DNA from: Cyanomargarita calcarea GSE-NOS-MK-12-04C
GTDB lineage: Bacteria; Cyanobacteriota; Cyanobacteriia; Cyanobacteriales; Nostocaceae
NCBI GenBank assembly: GCA_019359595.1
Contig: JAHHGZ010000010.1
Location: 1-64,000, forward strand
Reading direction: 5' to 3'
DNA length: 64,000 nucleotides
The translations under genes were made by a program, and so were the position numbers. A model generated the notes under the pieces. It did not search any database, was not told the DNA's origin, and was given only the letters and a program-made list of their open reading frames with translations. Below are positions 52,913 to 63,178 of this stretch, piece after piece. Numbering within the stretch: the first letter of the stretch is position 1; each line of letters starts with the position of its first letter.

Positions 52913-54121
52913 CTACAATGATTCAATCATCGGTGAACCATCAGCTTTAATCCAAACGATTTGGGCTATCTGACTCGAATTCGCATATTGTCTGATATCC
53001 GAGGCATTTCTTTCTCCCAAATCCATTTCTACCCTAACTAAATGGGTGGAATCTCGGAGTTTTTGGGCGTAAGCAAATGCTGCTGTATATGCATCCTCGC
53101 TTTCTGGTACTACCAACCAGTTACTAACTGGTATATTTTGCGGTAATTGCTGAGTTGACAACAATATTTGGTATAAATTATCTAGACTCAACGCAAAACC
53201 AATACCGGAAATATTTTCTCCTTGGGGATGATACAGTTCCAACAATTGGTCATAGCGGCCACCACGTCCTAATACTTTTGCTCCAGCCCGGTTATCGCTG
53301 ACGACTTCAAACACAATCCCCGTGTAGTAGTCGATGGTTTGGATAAGGCTGAGGTCGAGAATTAAGGGGAATTTGGAGCGAGATTCTAGTAAATCTACCA
53401 GGGATTTCAGGTTACTTACAGATGTTTGCTGTTGTTCGTCTAAATCCAACTCACTGACTTTTTGTAAAACATCCCCTGGTTCTCCGCGCAAATCGAGCAT
53501 AATTCTGGCACGATCGCGCAATTCTTCAGCTAAAGGTAAGCTATCAAGAGTTACCCTATCTAAATTCGCGATCGCACTCCGAACTTTATCCCGAACATTT
53601 GGGGGAAATGCATCCAGTAGCGATCGCGTGATTTTGGCCTCTCCTAAAATTAAATGCCAGCGGTTTAAGTCCAGGGCTTGCATACAATCTGCGACTAAAA
53701 GCAGCACTTCTGCATTACCCAACAATCCCCCACCACCCAACAACTCCACCCCAGCTTGGTAAAATTCCTGTGCCTGGTTGTGTTTCGATTCCGGCATCCT
53801 CAAGAACACATTAGCATTGTAGTAGAGGCGTTGGGGATAAGCCACACCTGCGAGCCTGGTGACGGCTGTACGGGCAATGGAGGCTGTTAATTCTGGACGC
53901 AAGCCCAATTCTTCATCCTCAGCATTTTGCACCTGAATCACTGTTCTGCGCCCAATAGCACCCCCCGCCATCAGGGTATCCATGCGCTCCAAGGTTGAGG
54001 TGATAATCCTGTGATATCCCCAACGGTGAAACACCTGCTCTAACCTGTCTTCTATCCAACGTTTTTGAGCCACATCCAAGGGTAATAAATCCCTAGCACC
54101 TGCGGCTGGTTGATACACCAT
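52913..54121 (-). CDS. hisZ: ATP phosphoribosyltransferase regulatory subunit HisZ
   Basis: HisZ is a histidyl-tRNA synthetase paralogue that activates the short HisG in histidine synthesis. The 402-aa protein has GARDLLPLDVAQKRWIEDRL, LRPELTASIART, EFYQAGVELLGG, DYYTGIVFEVV and LGRGGRYDQLL motifs of the class II synthetase fold and lacks an anticodon-binding domain. Its ATG overlaps the stop of the upstream J-TPR gene by one base (TAATG). Confidence 0.93.
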   Translation of the reverse strand: MVYQPAAGARDLLPLDVAQKRWIEDRLEQVFHRWGYHRIITSTLERMDTLMAGGAIGRRTVIQVQNAEDEELGLRPELTASIARTAVTRLAGVAYPQRLYYNANVFLRMPESKHNQAQEFYQAGVELLGGGGLLGNAEVLLLVADCMQALDLNRWHLILGEAKITRSLLDAFPPNVRDKVRSAIANLDRVTLDSLPLAEELRDRARIMLDLRGEPGDVLQKVSELDLDEQQQTSVSNLKSLVDLLESRSKFPLILDLSLIQTIDYYTGIVFEVVSDNRAGAKVLGRGGRYDQLLELYHPQGENISGIGFALSLDNLYQILLSTQQLPQNIPVSNWLVVPESEDAYTAAFAYAQKLRDSTHLVRVEMDLGERNASDIRQYANSSQIAQIVWIKADGSPMIESL

Positions 54122-55074
54122 TATTTTTTCTTCCCGCCAAACAAACCACCAAACAAACCGCCTCCCCCGGACTTATCTGGTTGCTTCACCCCAGTCGTTG
54201 ACGATGCTGTAGGCTTCGTCACACTGGGTTTATGCCCCAGAAGTTGTTCGATTCTGCGTTTCCCCTCCAACGCGGTTTCGTCTTTGGGGTCTAGTTGCAG
54301 GGCGCGGTCAAAATGGACTTTTGCCATTGTCGTTTGATTTTGCTTCAAATAGACCACTCCGATCAAGCTGTGGCAGCGACTATTATTCGGCTCTAGCTTC
54401 AGTGCGTCCTGTAATTCCACCCTTGCTGGTGCCCATTGATTCTTCGCAATCAACTCTTGTGCCCGACGAATATACTGAGTTCCTGGTGATGGTTCTGATG
54501 GTGGAGTTGCTGCTGCTTTGGGCTGAGAATTGGAGTTGCTACTTTTTGCTTGTGAGGCTGGGGGGGGAGGGGGTGGTGCGTTGTGAGAAAATGCTTTGCC
54601 AGCAGTCCGCATCAAGTACACCAAATTCAATTCGCTGATTTGGGCAATGACTTGCAGCGCTTTCTCTAGAGAGTCATATTGAGTTTCAGCTATTTTGGCG
54701 ATCGCATTCCGATAAATCTGCTCGACATTCCCGGCACTCGCCATCTGCCTTCCCAACTCGGTATGAAATTCTACTGAGGCAGATTCTTGTACAAGCCGCT
54801 TGCCCATTTGGGACAACACAATAATGTATTCTGCGCGACTGCGATCCACAGAAAGTTTTTCGTAAGCTGGGTTTACCAATTTTGACAACAATTCGCTAGC
54901 TAGTTGTTTTTCTTTTGGACTTCCAGTAGCAGAACTATCGGGATGCAGATGACGAGCGATTTTTATATAGCGTTTGCGGATATCCTTCACATCCGCATCA
55001 ACGGGCACGCACAAAACCGCGTGGTAATCTATGAAATCATATCTAAATAAACCGCGATCTATTTTTAATGACAT
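54121..55074 (-). CDS. J-domain protein with TPRs
   Basis: Residues 10-75 form a J domain (YHAVLCVPVDADVKDIRKRYIKIARHLHPDSS, HPD motif), which stimulates Hsp70. A helical middle, a Pro/Ser-rich linker (PPPPPPASQ) and a TPR region (RAQELIAKNQWAPARVELQDALKLEPNNSRCHSLIGVVYLKQNQTTMAKVHFDRAL) follow, ending in Gly/Lys-rich sequence. It is translationally coupled to hisZ. Confidence 0.88.
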   Translation of the reverse strand: MSLKIDRGLFRYDFIDYHAVLCVPVDADVKDIRKRYIKIARHLHPDSSATGSPKEKQLASELLSKLVNPAYEKLSVDRSRAEYIIVLSQMGKRLVQESASVEFHTELGRQMASAGNVEQIYRNAIAKIAETQYDSLEKALQVIAQISELNLVYLMRTAGKAFSHNAPPPPPPASQAKSSNSNSQPKAAATPPSEPSPGTQYIRRAQELIAKNQWAPARVELQDALKLEPNNSRCHSLIGVVYLKQNQTTMAKVHFDRALQLDPKDETALEGKRRIEQLLGHKPSVTKPTASSTTGVKQPDKSGGGGLFGGLFGGKKK

Positions 55075-55215
55075 ATATCTGTTTTATACTTTGTAGCCTA
55101 GAGATTCTTACTAGTTTACGATACAAAAATTTTTGTGAAGACGACATGGGTAAGGCACGGAACCATTTATTGCTAAAATTACTTTCATACCGTGGGCACA
55201 CGGAAATAAACCCTT

Positions 55216-55340
55216 GCAAATTCATAGCGAATTATTTAAACGCAGTAGGCGCTTCGCCTTCTGTGTAGGGTGGGTTGCTGTAGACGCTTTTGCGGCTTGC
55301 CGCAGGCTGGTAATCGCAGAGGGTCGCAAAGTTTCTGTTG
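55216..55340. repeat. dispersed repeat, inverted copy of 33960-34085
   Basis: The same blocks (AACGCAGTAGGCGCTTCGCC and GACGCTTTTGCGGCTTGCCGC) appear in opposite orientation to those upstream of the GNAT gene. No gene. Confidence 0.75.
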
Positions 55341-56153
55341 TTATTTCCAAGCCGACAATGGAGGAGCTTGACCCAACTCAGAACTCAAACTGCCATGAAT
55401 AGAGCCATTCGTTGCCAGAATCTTACCTGACTCAATATGCAGAGGACTTCCATCATAGGAGGTTACTTTTCCTCCAGCTTCTTGCACCAAAATCACCCCA
55501 GCGACAACATCCCAAGGCGAGATACCCCGTTCCCAGTAGCCATCGGCACGCCCACAAGCTACGTAAGCTAAGTCTAGTGCCGCCGAACCACTACGTCGCA
55601 CTCCTTGAGTCAGGTGCGTGAGGTGACAAAATTCTGCGTAGTTATTATCAGATGTTTCCCGCCTGTCGTAAGCAAATCCCGTAACTAACAGAGATTTACT
55701 TAATTCAGATGTATCCGAAATCTTGATAGGCTGACGATTGCGCGTTGCCCCCAAATTAGCTGCTGCTTGGAATAACTCATTGTGGAAAGGGTCATAAATT
55801 ACACCAACCTGCGGCACACCATTCACTAGCAGCCCAATAGAAACCGCAAAAGCTGGGTATTGGTGGGCGAAGTTGGTTGTACCATCTAGGGGGTCAATTG
55901 CCCACAGAAATTCATTATCTTGATTTCCCAACTTGCCTGATTCTTCCGCAAGGATCGCGTGTTCGGGGAGGTGACGGTGGAAAAAGTCCAAAATTACCGT
56001 TTCTGAAGCTTTATCCGCAACCGTAACGAAATCACCAGGCCGTCCTTTTTCGGTAATCGCGTTTTCTACCTTACCTAAATAACCTTGTAACACCGCACCT
56101 GCAGCTAGTGCGGCCTCTGTCGCAATGTCGAGAAATATTTGTAAATTTGTCAT
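55341..56153 (-). CDS. inositol monophosphatase family protein (SuhB-like)
   Basis: This Mg-dependent phosphatase has the family signatures HAILAEESG, the metal site WAIDPLDGTTNFAHQYP, and WDVVAGVILVQEAGGKVTS. The length of 270 aa is normal. It may act on inositol or other sugar phosphates. It is divergent in function from, but on the same strand as, the J-TPR and thermonuclease genes. Confidence 0.92.
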   Translation of the reverse strand: MTNLQIFLDIATEAALAAGAVLQGYLGKVENAITEKGRPGDFVTVADKASETVILDFFHRHLPEHAILAEESGKLGNQDNEFLWAIDPLDGTTNFAHQYPAFAVSIGLLVNGVPQVGVIYDPFHNELFQAAANLGATRNRQPIKISDTSELSKSLLVTGFAYDRRETSDNNYAEFCHLTHLTQGVRRSGSAALDLAYVACGRADGYWERGISPWDVVAGVILVQEAGGKVTSYDGSPLHIESGKILATNGSIHGSLSSELGQAPPLSAWK

Positions 56154-56156
56154 TTG

Positions 56157-56255
56157 TTAGGAGTTAGTGGTTAGTGGTTAGTGGTTAGTGGTTAGTGGTT
56201 AGTGGTTAGTGGTTAACTGTTCACCAACAACTAACAACCAACAACCAACGACTAA
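56157..56255. repeat. TTAGTGG heptamer tract and its complement
   Basis: Seven TTAGTGG-type heptamers (56162-56212) are followed by complementary AACAACC/AACCAAC repeats (56225-56255), able to form a hairpin. A similar pair lies at 56787-56849. Confidence 0.85.
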
Positions 56256-56261
56256 CTTTAT

Positions 56262-56783
56262 TTAACGATTCAAACGGCGAAACTCAGCAGGAGTGAGACG
56301 CATGGGTTTTTCTGCGTCCCAAATACCTTGCCCCATGAGTCTAGCCCATTGTTGGGCGCGTTCTAAACGTTGGTCGTATTTATGGTTAGGCGATCGCCCG
56401 ACGAATAAGGCATAACCTTCTTTGACTAATACTTCATTCAATAACACCCGATCTTTCCACACATAAGCGAGCGATCGCCCGGTTTTGTCTTGTGTTTGCA
56501 CATCAAACTCCACCATTACTGGTTGCTCTCCATCCCTCATTAGCTCTTCTAAGCGTTGTTTTGCTGTTTCTCCCCAAGGACGTTGGCGCAAATCTGGTGC
56601 ATCAATGCCAACTAAACGCACCTGGGATATTAAACTGGGTTGTTCTCCCATACCGACCGCTTCAAAAGCTTGTCCACTGACCACCCTTGCCACATTCACG
56701 GGTAAGCGGTTGGTTTCAAGTGGCTTTTGGGATTGACAACCCAACAGAAGTAATAAGCAAGCTAAAATTACAATTCTTATCAT
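56262..56783 (-). CDS. thermonuclease family lipoprotein
   Basis: A lipoprotein signal (ILACLLLLLGC) is followed by a staphylococcal-nuclease fold: VARVVSGQAFEAVG, VRLVGIDAPDLRQRPWGETAKQRLEEL (catalytic Arg/Asp region), DKTGRSLAYVWKDRVLLNEVLVKEGYA. It probably cleaves nucleic acids outside the plasma membrane. The length of 173 aa is normal. Confidence 0.88.
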   Translation of the reverse strand: MIRIVILACLLLLLGCQSQKPLETNRLPVNVARVVSGQAFEAVGMGEQPSLISQVRLVGIDAPDLRQRPWGETAKQRLEELMRDGEQPVMVEFDVQTQDKTGRSLAYVWKDRVLLNEVLVKEGYALFVGRSPNHKYDQRLERAQQWARLMGQGIWDAEKPMRLTPAEFRRLNR

Positions 56784-56849
56784 TTTTTAGTTGTTGGTTG
56801 TTGGTTGTAACCACTATCCACTAACCAATAACAACCAACAACTAACTAA

Positions 56850-57209
56850 TTAATCTTCATCTAACGGTAAAGCCTTGCGGATTCTACCTTTTGCAAAATA
56901 TTGCCCAAACTGGAGTTCGTAGACTTCATCTTCATCTTGTGTCTCTAGCTCTAAATCAGAACGGGCGTAGCTAACACATAACAAAGCGTACCCTTTTTTC
57001 CGTAACTCCGGCGATAATCCGATTGCCTCCGGTTGATAAATCTCTCCTGAAATCACCCGTACGGCACAACTGGTACAAGCTCCATTTCGACAGGAGAACG
57101 GCAGTTGTACGCTCTGCTGTTCCGCACTGTGGAGGATGTAGCGGTCATCTGGGACTTCTAGAGTATGTTCTCCAGTTGCGCTTGAGCGAATTTTTATCCT
57201 GTAGGTCAT
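56850..57209 (-). CDS. 2Fe-2S ferredoxin
   Basis: From the ATG at 57209 the product is 119 aa. The cluster ligands are in FSCRNGACTSCAVRVISG (C-x4-C-x2-C) with a fourth Cys in YALLCVSYARSD. The acidic, slightly long C-terminus (DEDEVYELQFGQYFAKGRIRKALPLDED) resembles a distinct cyanobacterial ferredoxin group. The electron partner is unknown. Confidence 0.9.
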   Translation of the reverse strand: MTYRIKIRSSATGEHTLEVPDDRYILHSAEQQSVQLPFSCRNGACTSCAVRVISGEIYQPEAIGLSPELRKKGYALLCVSYARSDLELETQDEDEVYELQFGQYFAKGRIRKALPLDED

Positions 57210-57374
57210 GACGATTTTGGATTTTAGATTGTTCAACGGTAAAAGGGATTAATTTCCCCCTCCCTTTTTCCTTATTCTCTGTTCTTTCCCCTTCCCCTTT
57301 AACCTTTGTCCCTATTTTAGGAAAGAGTTTGCTATTTATTGAATTTCAATGTAGGATAATACCTTGTGGCATCT

Positions 57375-57459
57375 GGAGAGGTGGCCGAGCGGTTTAAGGC
57401 GCAGACCTGGAAAGTCTGTTTAGGGAAACTTAACGAGGGTTCGAATCCCTCCCTCTCCG
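57375..57459 (+). tRNA. tRNA-Ser(GGA)
   Basis: A full cloverleaf can be drawn: acceptor GGAGAGG/CCTCTCC, D-loop with GGTTTAAGGC, anticodon stem CAGAC/GTCTG with loop CTGGAAA (anticodon GGA at 57409-57411), a long variable arm as in serine tRNAs, and a T-loop GGTTCGAATCC. The 3' CCA is not encoded. Confidence 0.96.
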
Positions 57460-57819
57460 TTCCAAAAGTTTTTATTCGTTGTTTCAATAGAAATTTACAC
57501 ATCAGCTTAATATCAAGCTGCTATGTGAATTTGTAAACGTCAAATATTTAAGTCTTATGGGGGTGCAAGATCCCCTTTTCTTTGAAAGTTGTCGGGGATC
57601 TGACCCTCGGTGAACTACTAGAAACCGCTTATATAAACAAAGCCTAACTCTTTTATCCAAAAATGGTATCAATACTTATTCATAAAGGTGAAAATTTTGC
57701 CATCTTGTGATAAGCTGTGCCCATCCAAATGGCACTTTTTTTTGCGAAAAGGTATCAATACTCAAAAGTTACTTGTTACACTTGACACTTTTGACCTTAG
57801 ATAACCTCAGAAACAAAAA
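57460..57819. other. intergenic region with dispersed hairpin repeat
   Basis: A GATCCCC..GGGGATC repeat (57569-57608) of the family at 19505 and 51720 is the only notable element. It probably also holds the promoter of the EAL gene. Confidence 0.55.
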
Positions 57820-59340
57820 ATGTATAACTTATTCAATTTTTTAAAACAGCAGCCTGAAGAATTCATGAACAAAATTCAATTAGGCGAATTCAAGTTAGGA
57901 AGTCCAAAAACATCAGGAAATATAAATATTTTATATCCGCAAGCATCTTATCTACATCATTTTTTAGAACCTTACGAAGATTTAATAAGTAAGTTAATTA
58001 TAGAATTAACAGATTTGGCTGAGGAGAATACTTCTAGTAATTATCTGCTTGATATAATTAGAAAGTCCTCGCAAGCAGATTTTGTTTTTATCTTACAGAA
58101 TATTACTCAGAATAGCTGGGTTGTCAAATCACAAAGCAATCTGTCTGATATTCTCGATCAAGATGCTTATGCAGCCAATCTAAAATCTACAATTTTACAA
58201 ATAACTTCAATCGAATCTGTTTTTAATTCGGCTCATTATGGAATATATAAAATCCATGAAAGTACAAAAGGGGTTTCCAAGGCATTTGTTATAATTCCCT
58301 CGCGATCGCAAGCACCACATGAAGTAATGATTGTTTGCGGTTTACCTCCAGATTCTTATCTTTTAGAGAATATATATAGTCAAATTTTAGTAAGTTTTTA
58401 TCAAGCAGTTCAGAGACTATCCCTTCAACCAGAATTGGTTGAAGCTGCAATTATTGATGACTTAAAGAAAAACTTTGGATTTGTTTCTGCATCGCTTTAT
58501 GATAGAAGATTAAAATTATTCTGTGACCGACTCAAAGCAATGATAGTTTATTTTGAGCCTGTCCTGCATTTAGACCCCGAATATTTATTTATTAGTGGTT
58601 GGGAGGCTTTAGCAAGAAATCCAGAAAGTTTAGTTGCACCTTTAGATTTATTTGAAGCAGCGGAATTGTGGGGTTCGCGATTCACTATGAAACTTGACTG
58701 TCATTTTCTGATGGTTGCAACTACAAGTTATCGACAGGCGAGAAAGTCAAAACAAAGAAGACCTGAAGATATTGTACCATTATCTGTTAATGTTTATCCA
58801 GCATCTTTGATGCAAAAAGAATATTTTGAAACAGTGCGCGAGATTCTCAAAGATAAAATTATTGCACCCAAAAATTTGGTATTAGAAATTTCTGAAAAGA
58901 CTGAATTGCCCAAGCTAGATGAAGGTGCTTACTTAAATTCTCCAATGGCTGTCTTCAAAAATAAACTTTTGGAATATGTACATCAACTAAAGATTAGATT
59001 CGCTATTGATGATTTTGGGGTTGGTTATGCTTCTGTATCTCGTCTAGCCGGATTGAGTCCATCTTATGTGAAAATTGATAGAGATATTTTGCATCATCCA
59101 CCCAGTGATGTGATTATCCGTTTTGTCCATGAACTTGTAGGTGCAAATAATTTAAATCCATCGAATGTGATTGTGGAAGGTGTGGATGAGACTACTCCTA
59201 TTACTTTGCATCGCTTGAAAGAGATAGGAGTGAGTTATATTCAAGGGCATATTGTTGGTAAACCCGAACCGGAAATATATCGTCTCACTCAAGAAAAAGC
59301 AGAGTATTTGAAGAGCTTGATTTTGTTCCCGAAGAATTAG
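57820..59340 (+). CDS. EAL-domain protein, c-di-GMP phosphodiesterase candidate
   Basis: The 506-aa protein has an N-terminal region with a possible GAF-like sensor (LRQ-type motifs absent) and a C-terminal EAL domain. Active-site residues: Glu in GWEALAR, Asn in PLSVNVYP, Glu in LVLEISE, Asp-Asp in FAIDDFGVGYASVSRL, Lys in YVKIDRD, Glu in IVEGVDE and Gln in YIQGHIVGKP. All key positions are present, so it may hydrolyse c-di-GMP. Confidence 0.88.
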   Translation: MYNLFNFLKQQPEEFMNKIQLGEFKLGSPKTSGNINILYPQASYLHHFLEPYEDLISKLIIELTDLAEENTSSNYLLDIIRKSSQADFVFILQNITQNSWVVKSQSNLSDILDQDAYAANLKSTILQITSIESVFNSAHYGIYKIHESTKGVSKAFVIIPSRSQAPHEVMIVCGLPPDSYLLENIYSQILVSFYQAVQRLSLQPELVEAAIIDDLKKNFGFVSASLYDRRLKLFCDRLKAMIVYFEPVLHLDPEYLFISGWEALARNPESLVAPLDLFEAAELWGSRFTMKLDCHFLMVATTSYRQARKSKQRRPEDIVPLSVNVYPASLMQKEYFETVREILKDKIIAPKNLVLEISEKTELPKLDEGAYLNSPMAVFKNKLLEYVHQLKIRFAIDDFGVGYASVSRLAGLSPSYVKIDRDILHHPPSDVIIRFVHELVGANNLNPSNVIVEGVDETTPITLHRLKEIGVSYIQGHIVGKPEPEIYRLTQEKAEYLKSLILFPKN

Positions 59341-59635
59341 GTCAACTAATTTTTCTTGCGAGTACAAAGAACGCATTTTAGAAACCTTAATTCTCCCTCA
59401 CCCTATTCCTGTGGGGCTACACATACATAAGCTGACCTGCAAAGGACTGAATAAAAGCGATTGACAAACCCAGCATCTCATCATGCTAATATGTATTTTA
59501 TATTACTAAAAAATCTATTTATCGGTCTATTAGCCCCAATAATAAATAATTAGTAGCACCCTTTTAGACAAGGGGGCTTGCGCCGATCGCTTGGGAAGTT
59601 CAAAATAAAATTGCAATGCACACGGGGAAACTAAC

Positions 59636-61066
59636 GTGAGTCAGGGATTTGATTACGATTTAGTAATTATAGGCGCTGGGGTTGGCGGACATGGCGCAGC
59701 CCTCCACGCTGTGAGTTCCGGTCTAAAGACGGCGATTATCGAAGCTGCTGATATGGGGGGTACCTGTGTCAACCGGGGCTGTATTCCGTCGAAAGCGTTG
59801 TTGGCGGCTTCTGGACGGGTGCGGGAGTTACGCAATGCCCACCACCTAAAAGCCTTGGGAATTCAAATTGATAACGTCCAGTTTGACAGACAGGCGATCG
59901 CCAACCATGCGGGTAATTTAGTTGCGAAAATTCAAGGGGATTTAACCAATTCTCTCAAACGTCTGGGTGTGGACATCATTCGGGGTTGGGGTAAACTCGC
60001 CGGACAGCAAAAGGTAACTATTGTTACAGACAGTGGTGAAAAAACGATTACGGCAAAAGATATAATTCTTTCCCCTGGTTCCGTTCCCTTCGTTCCCCCC
60101 GGTATTGAAGTTGACGGCAAAACGGTATTTACCAGCGACCAAGGGGTAAAATTAGAGACATTGCCAAATTGGATCGCAATTATTGGTAGCGGTTATATCG
60201 GCTTGGAATTTTCTGATGTTTACTCGGCTTTGGGTTGTGAAATCACGATGATTGAAGCCCTAGACCAGTTGATGCCGGGATTTGACCGCGATATTGCTAA
60301 ACTGGCGGAACGGGTGTTAATTACTCCCCGTGATATTGAAACTCATGTGGGAATTTATGCCAAGAGAGTCATTCCCGGTTCCCCTGTAATGATTGAGTTG
60401 GCTGATTTCAAAACCAAGGAAGTTGTGGATGTTATCGAGGTGGATGCTTGCTTAGTGGCAACTGGACGCATCCCCGCAACCAAAAACATCGGTTTGGAAT
60501 CTGTCGGTGCAGAACTTGACCGTCGTAATTTTATCCCAGTTGATGACCGGATGGCGGTCTTGAGTGGGGGTGAAATAGTACCGCATCTCTGGGCAATTGG
60601 CGATGCAACTGGGAAGATGATGTTAGCCCATGCCGCATCTGCCCAAGGTGTGATTGCGGTGGAAAATATCTGCGGTCATTCCAGAGAAATTGACTATTTA
60701 TCAATTCCCGCAGCCGCATTTACCCATCCAGAAGTTAGCTATGTGGGGATGACAGAAACCGCAGCTAAGGATTTGGGTAAAGAATTGGGATTTGAAGTAG
60801 CGACTTCCAAGAGTTACTTTAAAGGTAATTCTAAAGCTTTGGCAGAGGGTGAAGCGGACGGGATGGCGAAGGTTGTGTATCGCAAAGATACGGGAGAAGT
60901 TTTGGGTGTCCATATTTTTGGAATGCATGCCTCAGACTTAATCCACGAAGCATCAGCAGCGATCGCCCACCGTCAATCTGTCAAATCCCTTGCTCACCTA
61001 GTCCATGCCCATCCTACACTTTCCGAAGTCCTGGATGAAGCCTACAAAAGAGCGATCGCCTCTTAA
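59636..61066 (+). CDS. lpdA: dihydrolipoyl dehydrogenase
   Basis: The flavoprotein E3 of 2-oxoacid dehydrogenase and glycine cleavage complexes. Seen: FAD-binding [17 protein letters not shown], redox disulfide [16 protein letters not shown]-binding [36 protein letters not shown] and the dimer His-Glu in [13 protein letters not shown]. The start is GTG. trpC follows after a heptamer tract, a common order in this group. Confidence 0.95.
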   Translation: MSQGFDYDLVIIGAGVGGHGAALHAVSSGLKTAIIEAADMGGTCVNRGCIPSKALLAASGRVRELRNAHHLKALGIQIDNVQFDRQAIANHAGNLVAKIQGDLTNSLKRLGVDIIRGWGKLAGQQKVTIVTDSGEKTITAKDIILSPGSVPFVPPGIEVDGKTVFTSDQGVKLETLPNWIAIIGSGYIGLEFSDVYSALGCEITMIEALDQLMPGFDRDIAKLAERVLITPRDIETHVGIYAKRVIPGSPVMIELADFKTKEVVDVIEVDACLVATGRIPATKNIGLESVGAELDRRNFIPVDDRMAVLSGGEIVPHLWAIGDATGKMMLAHAASAQGVIAVENICGHSREIDYLSIPAAAFTHPEVSYVGMTETAAKDLGKELGFEVATSKSYFKGNSKALAEGEADGMAKVVYRKDTGEVLGVHIFGMHASDLIHEASAAIAHRQSVKSLAHLVHAHPTLSEVLDEAYKRAIAS

Positions 61067-61067
61067 A

Positions 61068-61221
61068 AAGTTAGGAGTGAGGAATTAGGAGTGAGGAATT
61101 ATTAATCCCCAACTCCCAACTCCCAACTCCCAACTCCTAACTCCCAACTCCTAACTCCTAACTCCCAACTCCCAACTCCTAACTCCCAACTCCTAACTCC
61201 TAACTCCTAACTCCTAACCGT
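61068..61221. repeat. CTCCTAA/CTCCCAA heptamer tract between lpdA and trpC
   Basis: About 15 tandem heptamers (AACTCCC, AACTCCT) fill the gap; a few inverted TTAGGAG copies lie at its left end. Confidence 0.88.
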
Positions 61222-61230
61222 TCTCAATTT

Positions 61231-62115
61231 ATGCAAATCCGTCGTCGTCAACCCCACCCATCTGTTTCTGTAGCCATGCTGTGCTATCAAACAGCGCTTC
61301 CTGATGCTGCCCCTAACAATATATTGGAGGAAATTGTCTGGCAAAAAGAAATAGAAGTCGGTCAAATGCGGGAAAAGCGTCCTTTGCGAGAGTTGCAAAA
61401 ACAAGCACTGACTGCACCAGAATCTCGTGACTTTGTGGCTGCACTGCGATTCGGTAAAACTAAACCCGCTTTGATAGCCGAAGTCAAAAAAGCTTCTCCC
61501 AGTAAAGGAATTTTACGAGAAGATTTTGACCCAGTACAAATTGCCATTCAATACCAGCAAGGTGGTGCTAGTTGTCTCTCAGTTCTCACTGATGCCAAGT
61601 TCTTCCAAGGCAGCTTTGATAACTTAGCCAAAATCCGCAGCGCTGTTGACTTGCCGCTACTGTGTAAAGATTTTATTATCTATCCTTACCAAATGTACTT
61701 GGCGCGAATTCAGGGCGCGGATGCTGTATTATTAATCGCAGCGATACTGAGCGACCAAGATTTGCAATACTTTCTCAAGATTGCCAAAAGCTTGAAAATG
61801 GTGGCTTTGATTGAAGTTCATACCCTTGAAGAACTCGACCGTGTGCTAGCCTTAGATGGCGTCTCTCTCGTGGGAATCAACAATCGCAACTTGGAAGATT
61901 TTTCTGTAGATTTACAAACTACCTGCCAATTGCTGACGGCAAGAGGTAGTCAATTGCAGTCACGGAATATTCTAGTTGTAAGCGAATCCGGATTGCATAA
62001 CCCAGATGACCTGACTATAGTTATGACTGCAGGTGCATCTGCTGTGCTGATTGGAGAGTCTTTGGTGAAACAAGCAGATCCAGAATTAGCTATCAAAAAC
62101 CTCTTCAAGTTGTGA
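61231..62115 (+). CDS. trpC: indole-3-glycerol phosphate synthase
   Basis: TrpC makes indole-3-glycerol phosphate in tryptophan synthesis. The TIM barrel shows [16 protein letters not shown] (catalytic Glu/Lys region), [55 protein letters not shown] and [11 protein letters not shown]. The length of 294 aa includes about 30 extra N-terminal residues common in cyanobacteria. Confidence 0.95.
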   Translation: MQIRRRQPHPSVSVAMLCYQTALPDAAPNNILEEIVWQKEIEVGQMREKRPLRELQKQALTAPESRDFVAALRFGKTKPALIAEVKKASPSKGILREDFDPVQIAIQYQQGGASCLSVLTDAKFFQGSFDNLAKIRSAVDLPLLCKDFIIYPYQMYLARIQGADAVLLIAAILSDQDLQYFLKIAKSLKMVALIEVHTLEELDRVLALDGVSLVGINNRNLEDFSVDLQTTCQLLTARGSQLQSRNILVVSESGLHNPDDLTIVMTAGASAVLIGESLVKQADPELAIKNLFKL

Positions 62116-62239
62116 ATCTTCATCACCTGATAAATCAGGACTTTAACCAATCATTTATTTGCTGTGTAACAATTGATTCAGCACTCTGCATTCTCTGACC
62201 GATAAAAAAATCCCTACTCTAAAATCTGAAAGCAACTTC

Positions 62240-62488
62240 ATGGAGCAAATTCCTCTGCCTTCACCTGTCCACTACGAACTTATACTGCAACTGCTGGAAA
62301 GACAAACCATGTCAGCAGTTAGTCAAAACCCGGATCTCCGACGTCAAGTGAATCAGCTAATTATTACGCTCCGTAAAGCTGCCGTTCAACAAAAGCACTT
62401 GGAAGAAATCTGCCAGTTCTCCTCGGTGGCAGTTGACCATCGCTGGTCAATAAATCATAATTCTGGGAAAGCTGTTGCCCCTGATTGA
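62240..62488 (+). CDS. DUF5340-like small protein
   Basis: The 82-aa product starts MEQIPLPSPVHYELILQLLERQTM, a pattern of a small conserved cyanobacterial family of unknown function (I believe DUF5340). It is helical and soluble, with no catalytic residues visible. It is 125 bp after trpC. Confidence 0.55.
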   Translation: MEQIPLPSPVHYELILQLLERQTMSAVSQNPDLRRQVNQLIITLRKAAVQQKHLEEICQFSSVAVDHRWSINHNSGKAVAPD

Positions 62489-63001
62489 TTAAAACTCGTC
62501 AATCCATTAGTTCCTCTGAAACCCTTTTAATCAACAGGGTTTTGAAGAATCCAATCCTTAACTCCTAAATCTAAAATTCGCTATTTCACAGACATCCGCT
62601 CTAAGTCGGCTTATTTTGTCCTTAAACGCGGAAACTAGGTAAAATTTTCTAGGCTAGGGGATAAAGAACTTTACTTTATCTCCCCAAAAAACCTACAGAC
62701 ACCAAAAACACCAATAGGGAAACCTTAACTGCCTTGATGCTTTTATTTTATATATGGTTTAAATTTAATAATAGATGCTTATTATACCATATATTTAATT
62801 TTTTTTACAAATTAATCATCTTTTTGAATGCTCGGTAAAATGGGCTATTCAAACATAGACTCGGAAGCCCCCCTGCCCAGAAGAAAATTCAAAGCTTTAT
62901 TCACCCACAGATTGAAGTAATAAACGCTACACGAATATGTGCCGTAGGTAGCCCACAGTAAGGTAGACTAATTAAACGTATCTTCATAGTTACAATCACC
63001 A
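62489..63001. other. intergenic region with hairpin
   Basis: A stem (GGGGATAAAG / CTTTATCTCCCC, 62657-62685) with one bulge may terminate the DUF5340-like transcript. The rest is AT-rich with a repeat block near 62865-62960. No gene is supported. Confidence 0.5.
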
Positions 63002-63146
63002 ACCTTTGCTGCAATTGGCTGTACCGGGTTCACTAAACCTACTTAAATCTGGACAAGCCAGCTAGCAGTAAGGTTTGTGTCGGAATAAGTAATCTTGCTT
63101 ATCCGGAAATACTGTATAATTCTAAGTCAAGAATTATACATTTTTT
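63002..63146 (+). promoter_or_regulatory. structured leader with perfect terminator hairpin before the amidohydrolase
   Basis: Pairing CCTTTGCTGC / GCAGTAAGG (63004-63073) closes a complex folded region. A second hairpin (CGGAATAAG / CTTATCCGG, 63081-63106) and a perfect 11-bp stem TGTATAATTCT / AGAATTATACA (63113-63140) with T6 follow. The gene start is 33 bp later, so this is either an attenuator/riboswitch or the end of a small RNA. Confidence 0.45.
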
Positions 63147-63178
63147 AGCCAGGAAAAAAATTCAGTGAGGATAATAGT

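Noticed and set aside
54110-54638. Plus-strand frames opposite the J-TPR gene
   Set aside because: They are antisense shadows created by the Pro/Gly-rich linker.
63030-63060. T-arm-like GGTTCACTAAACC, possible tRNA
   Set aside because: No acceptor or anticodon arm fits and the T-loop consensus is not met.
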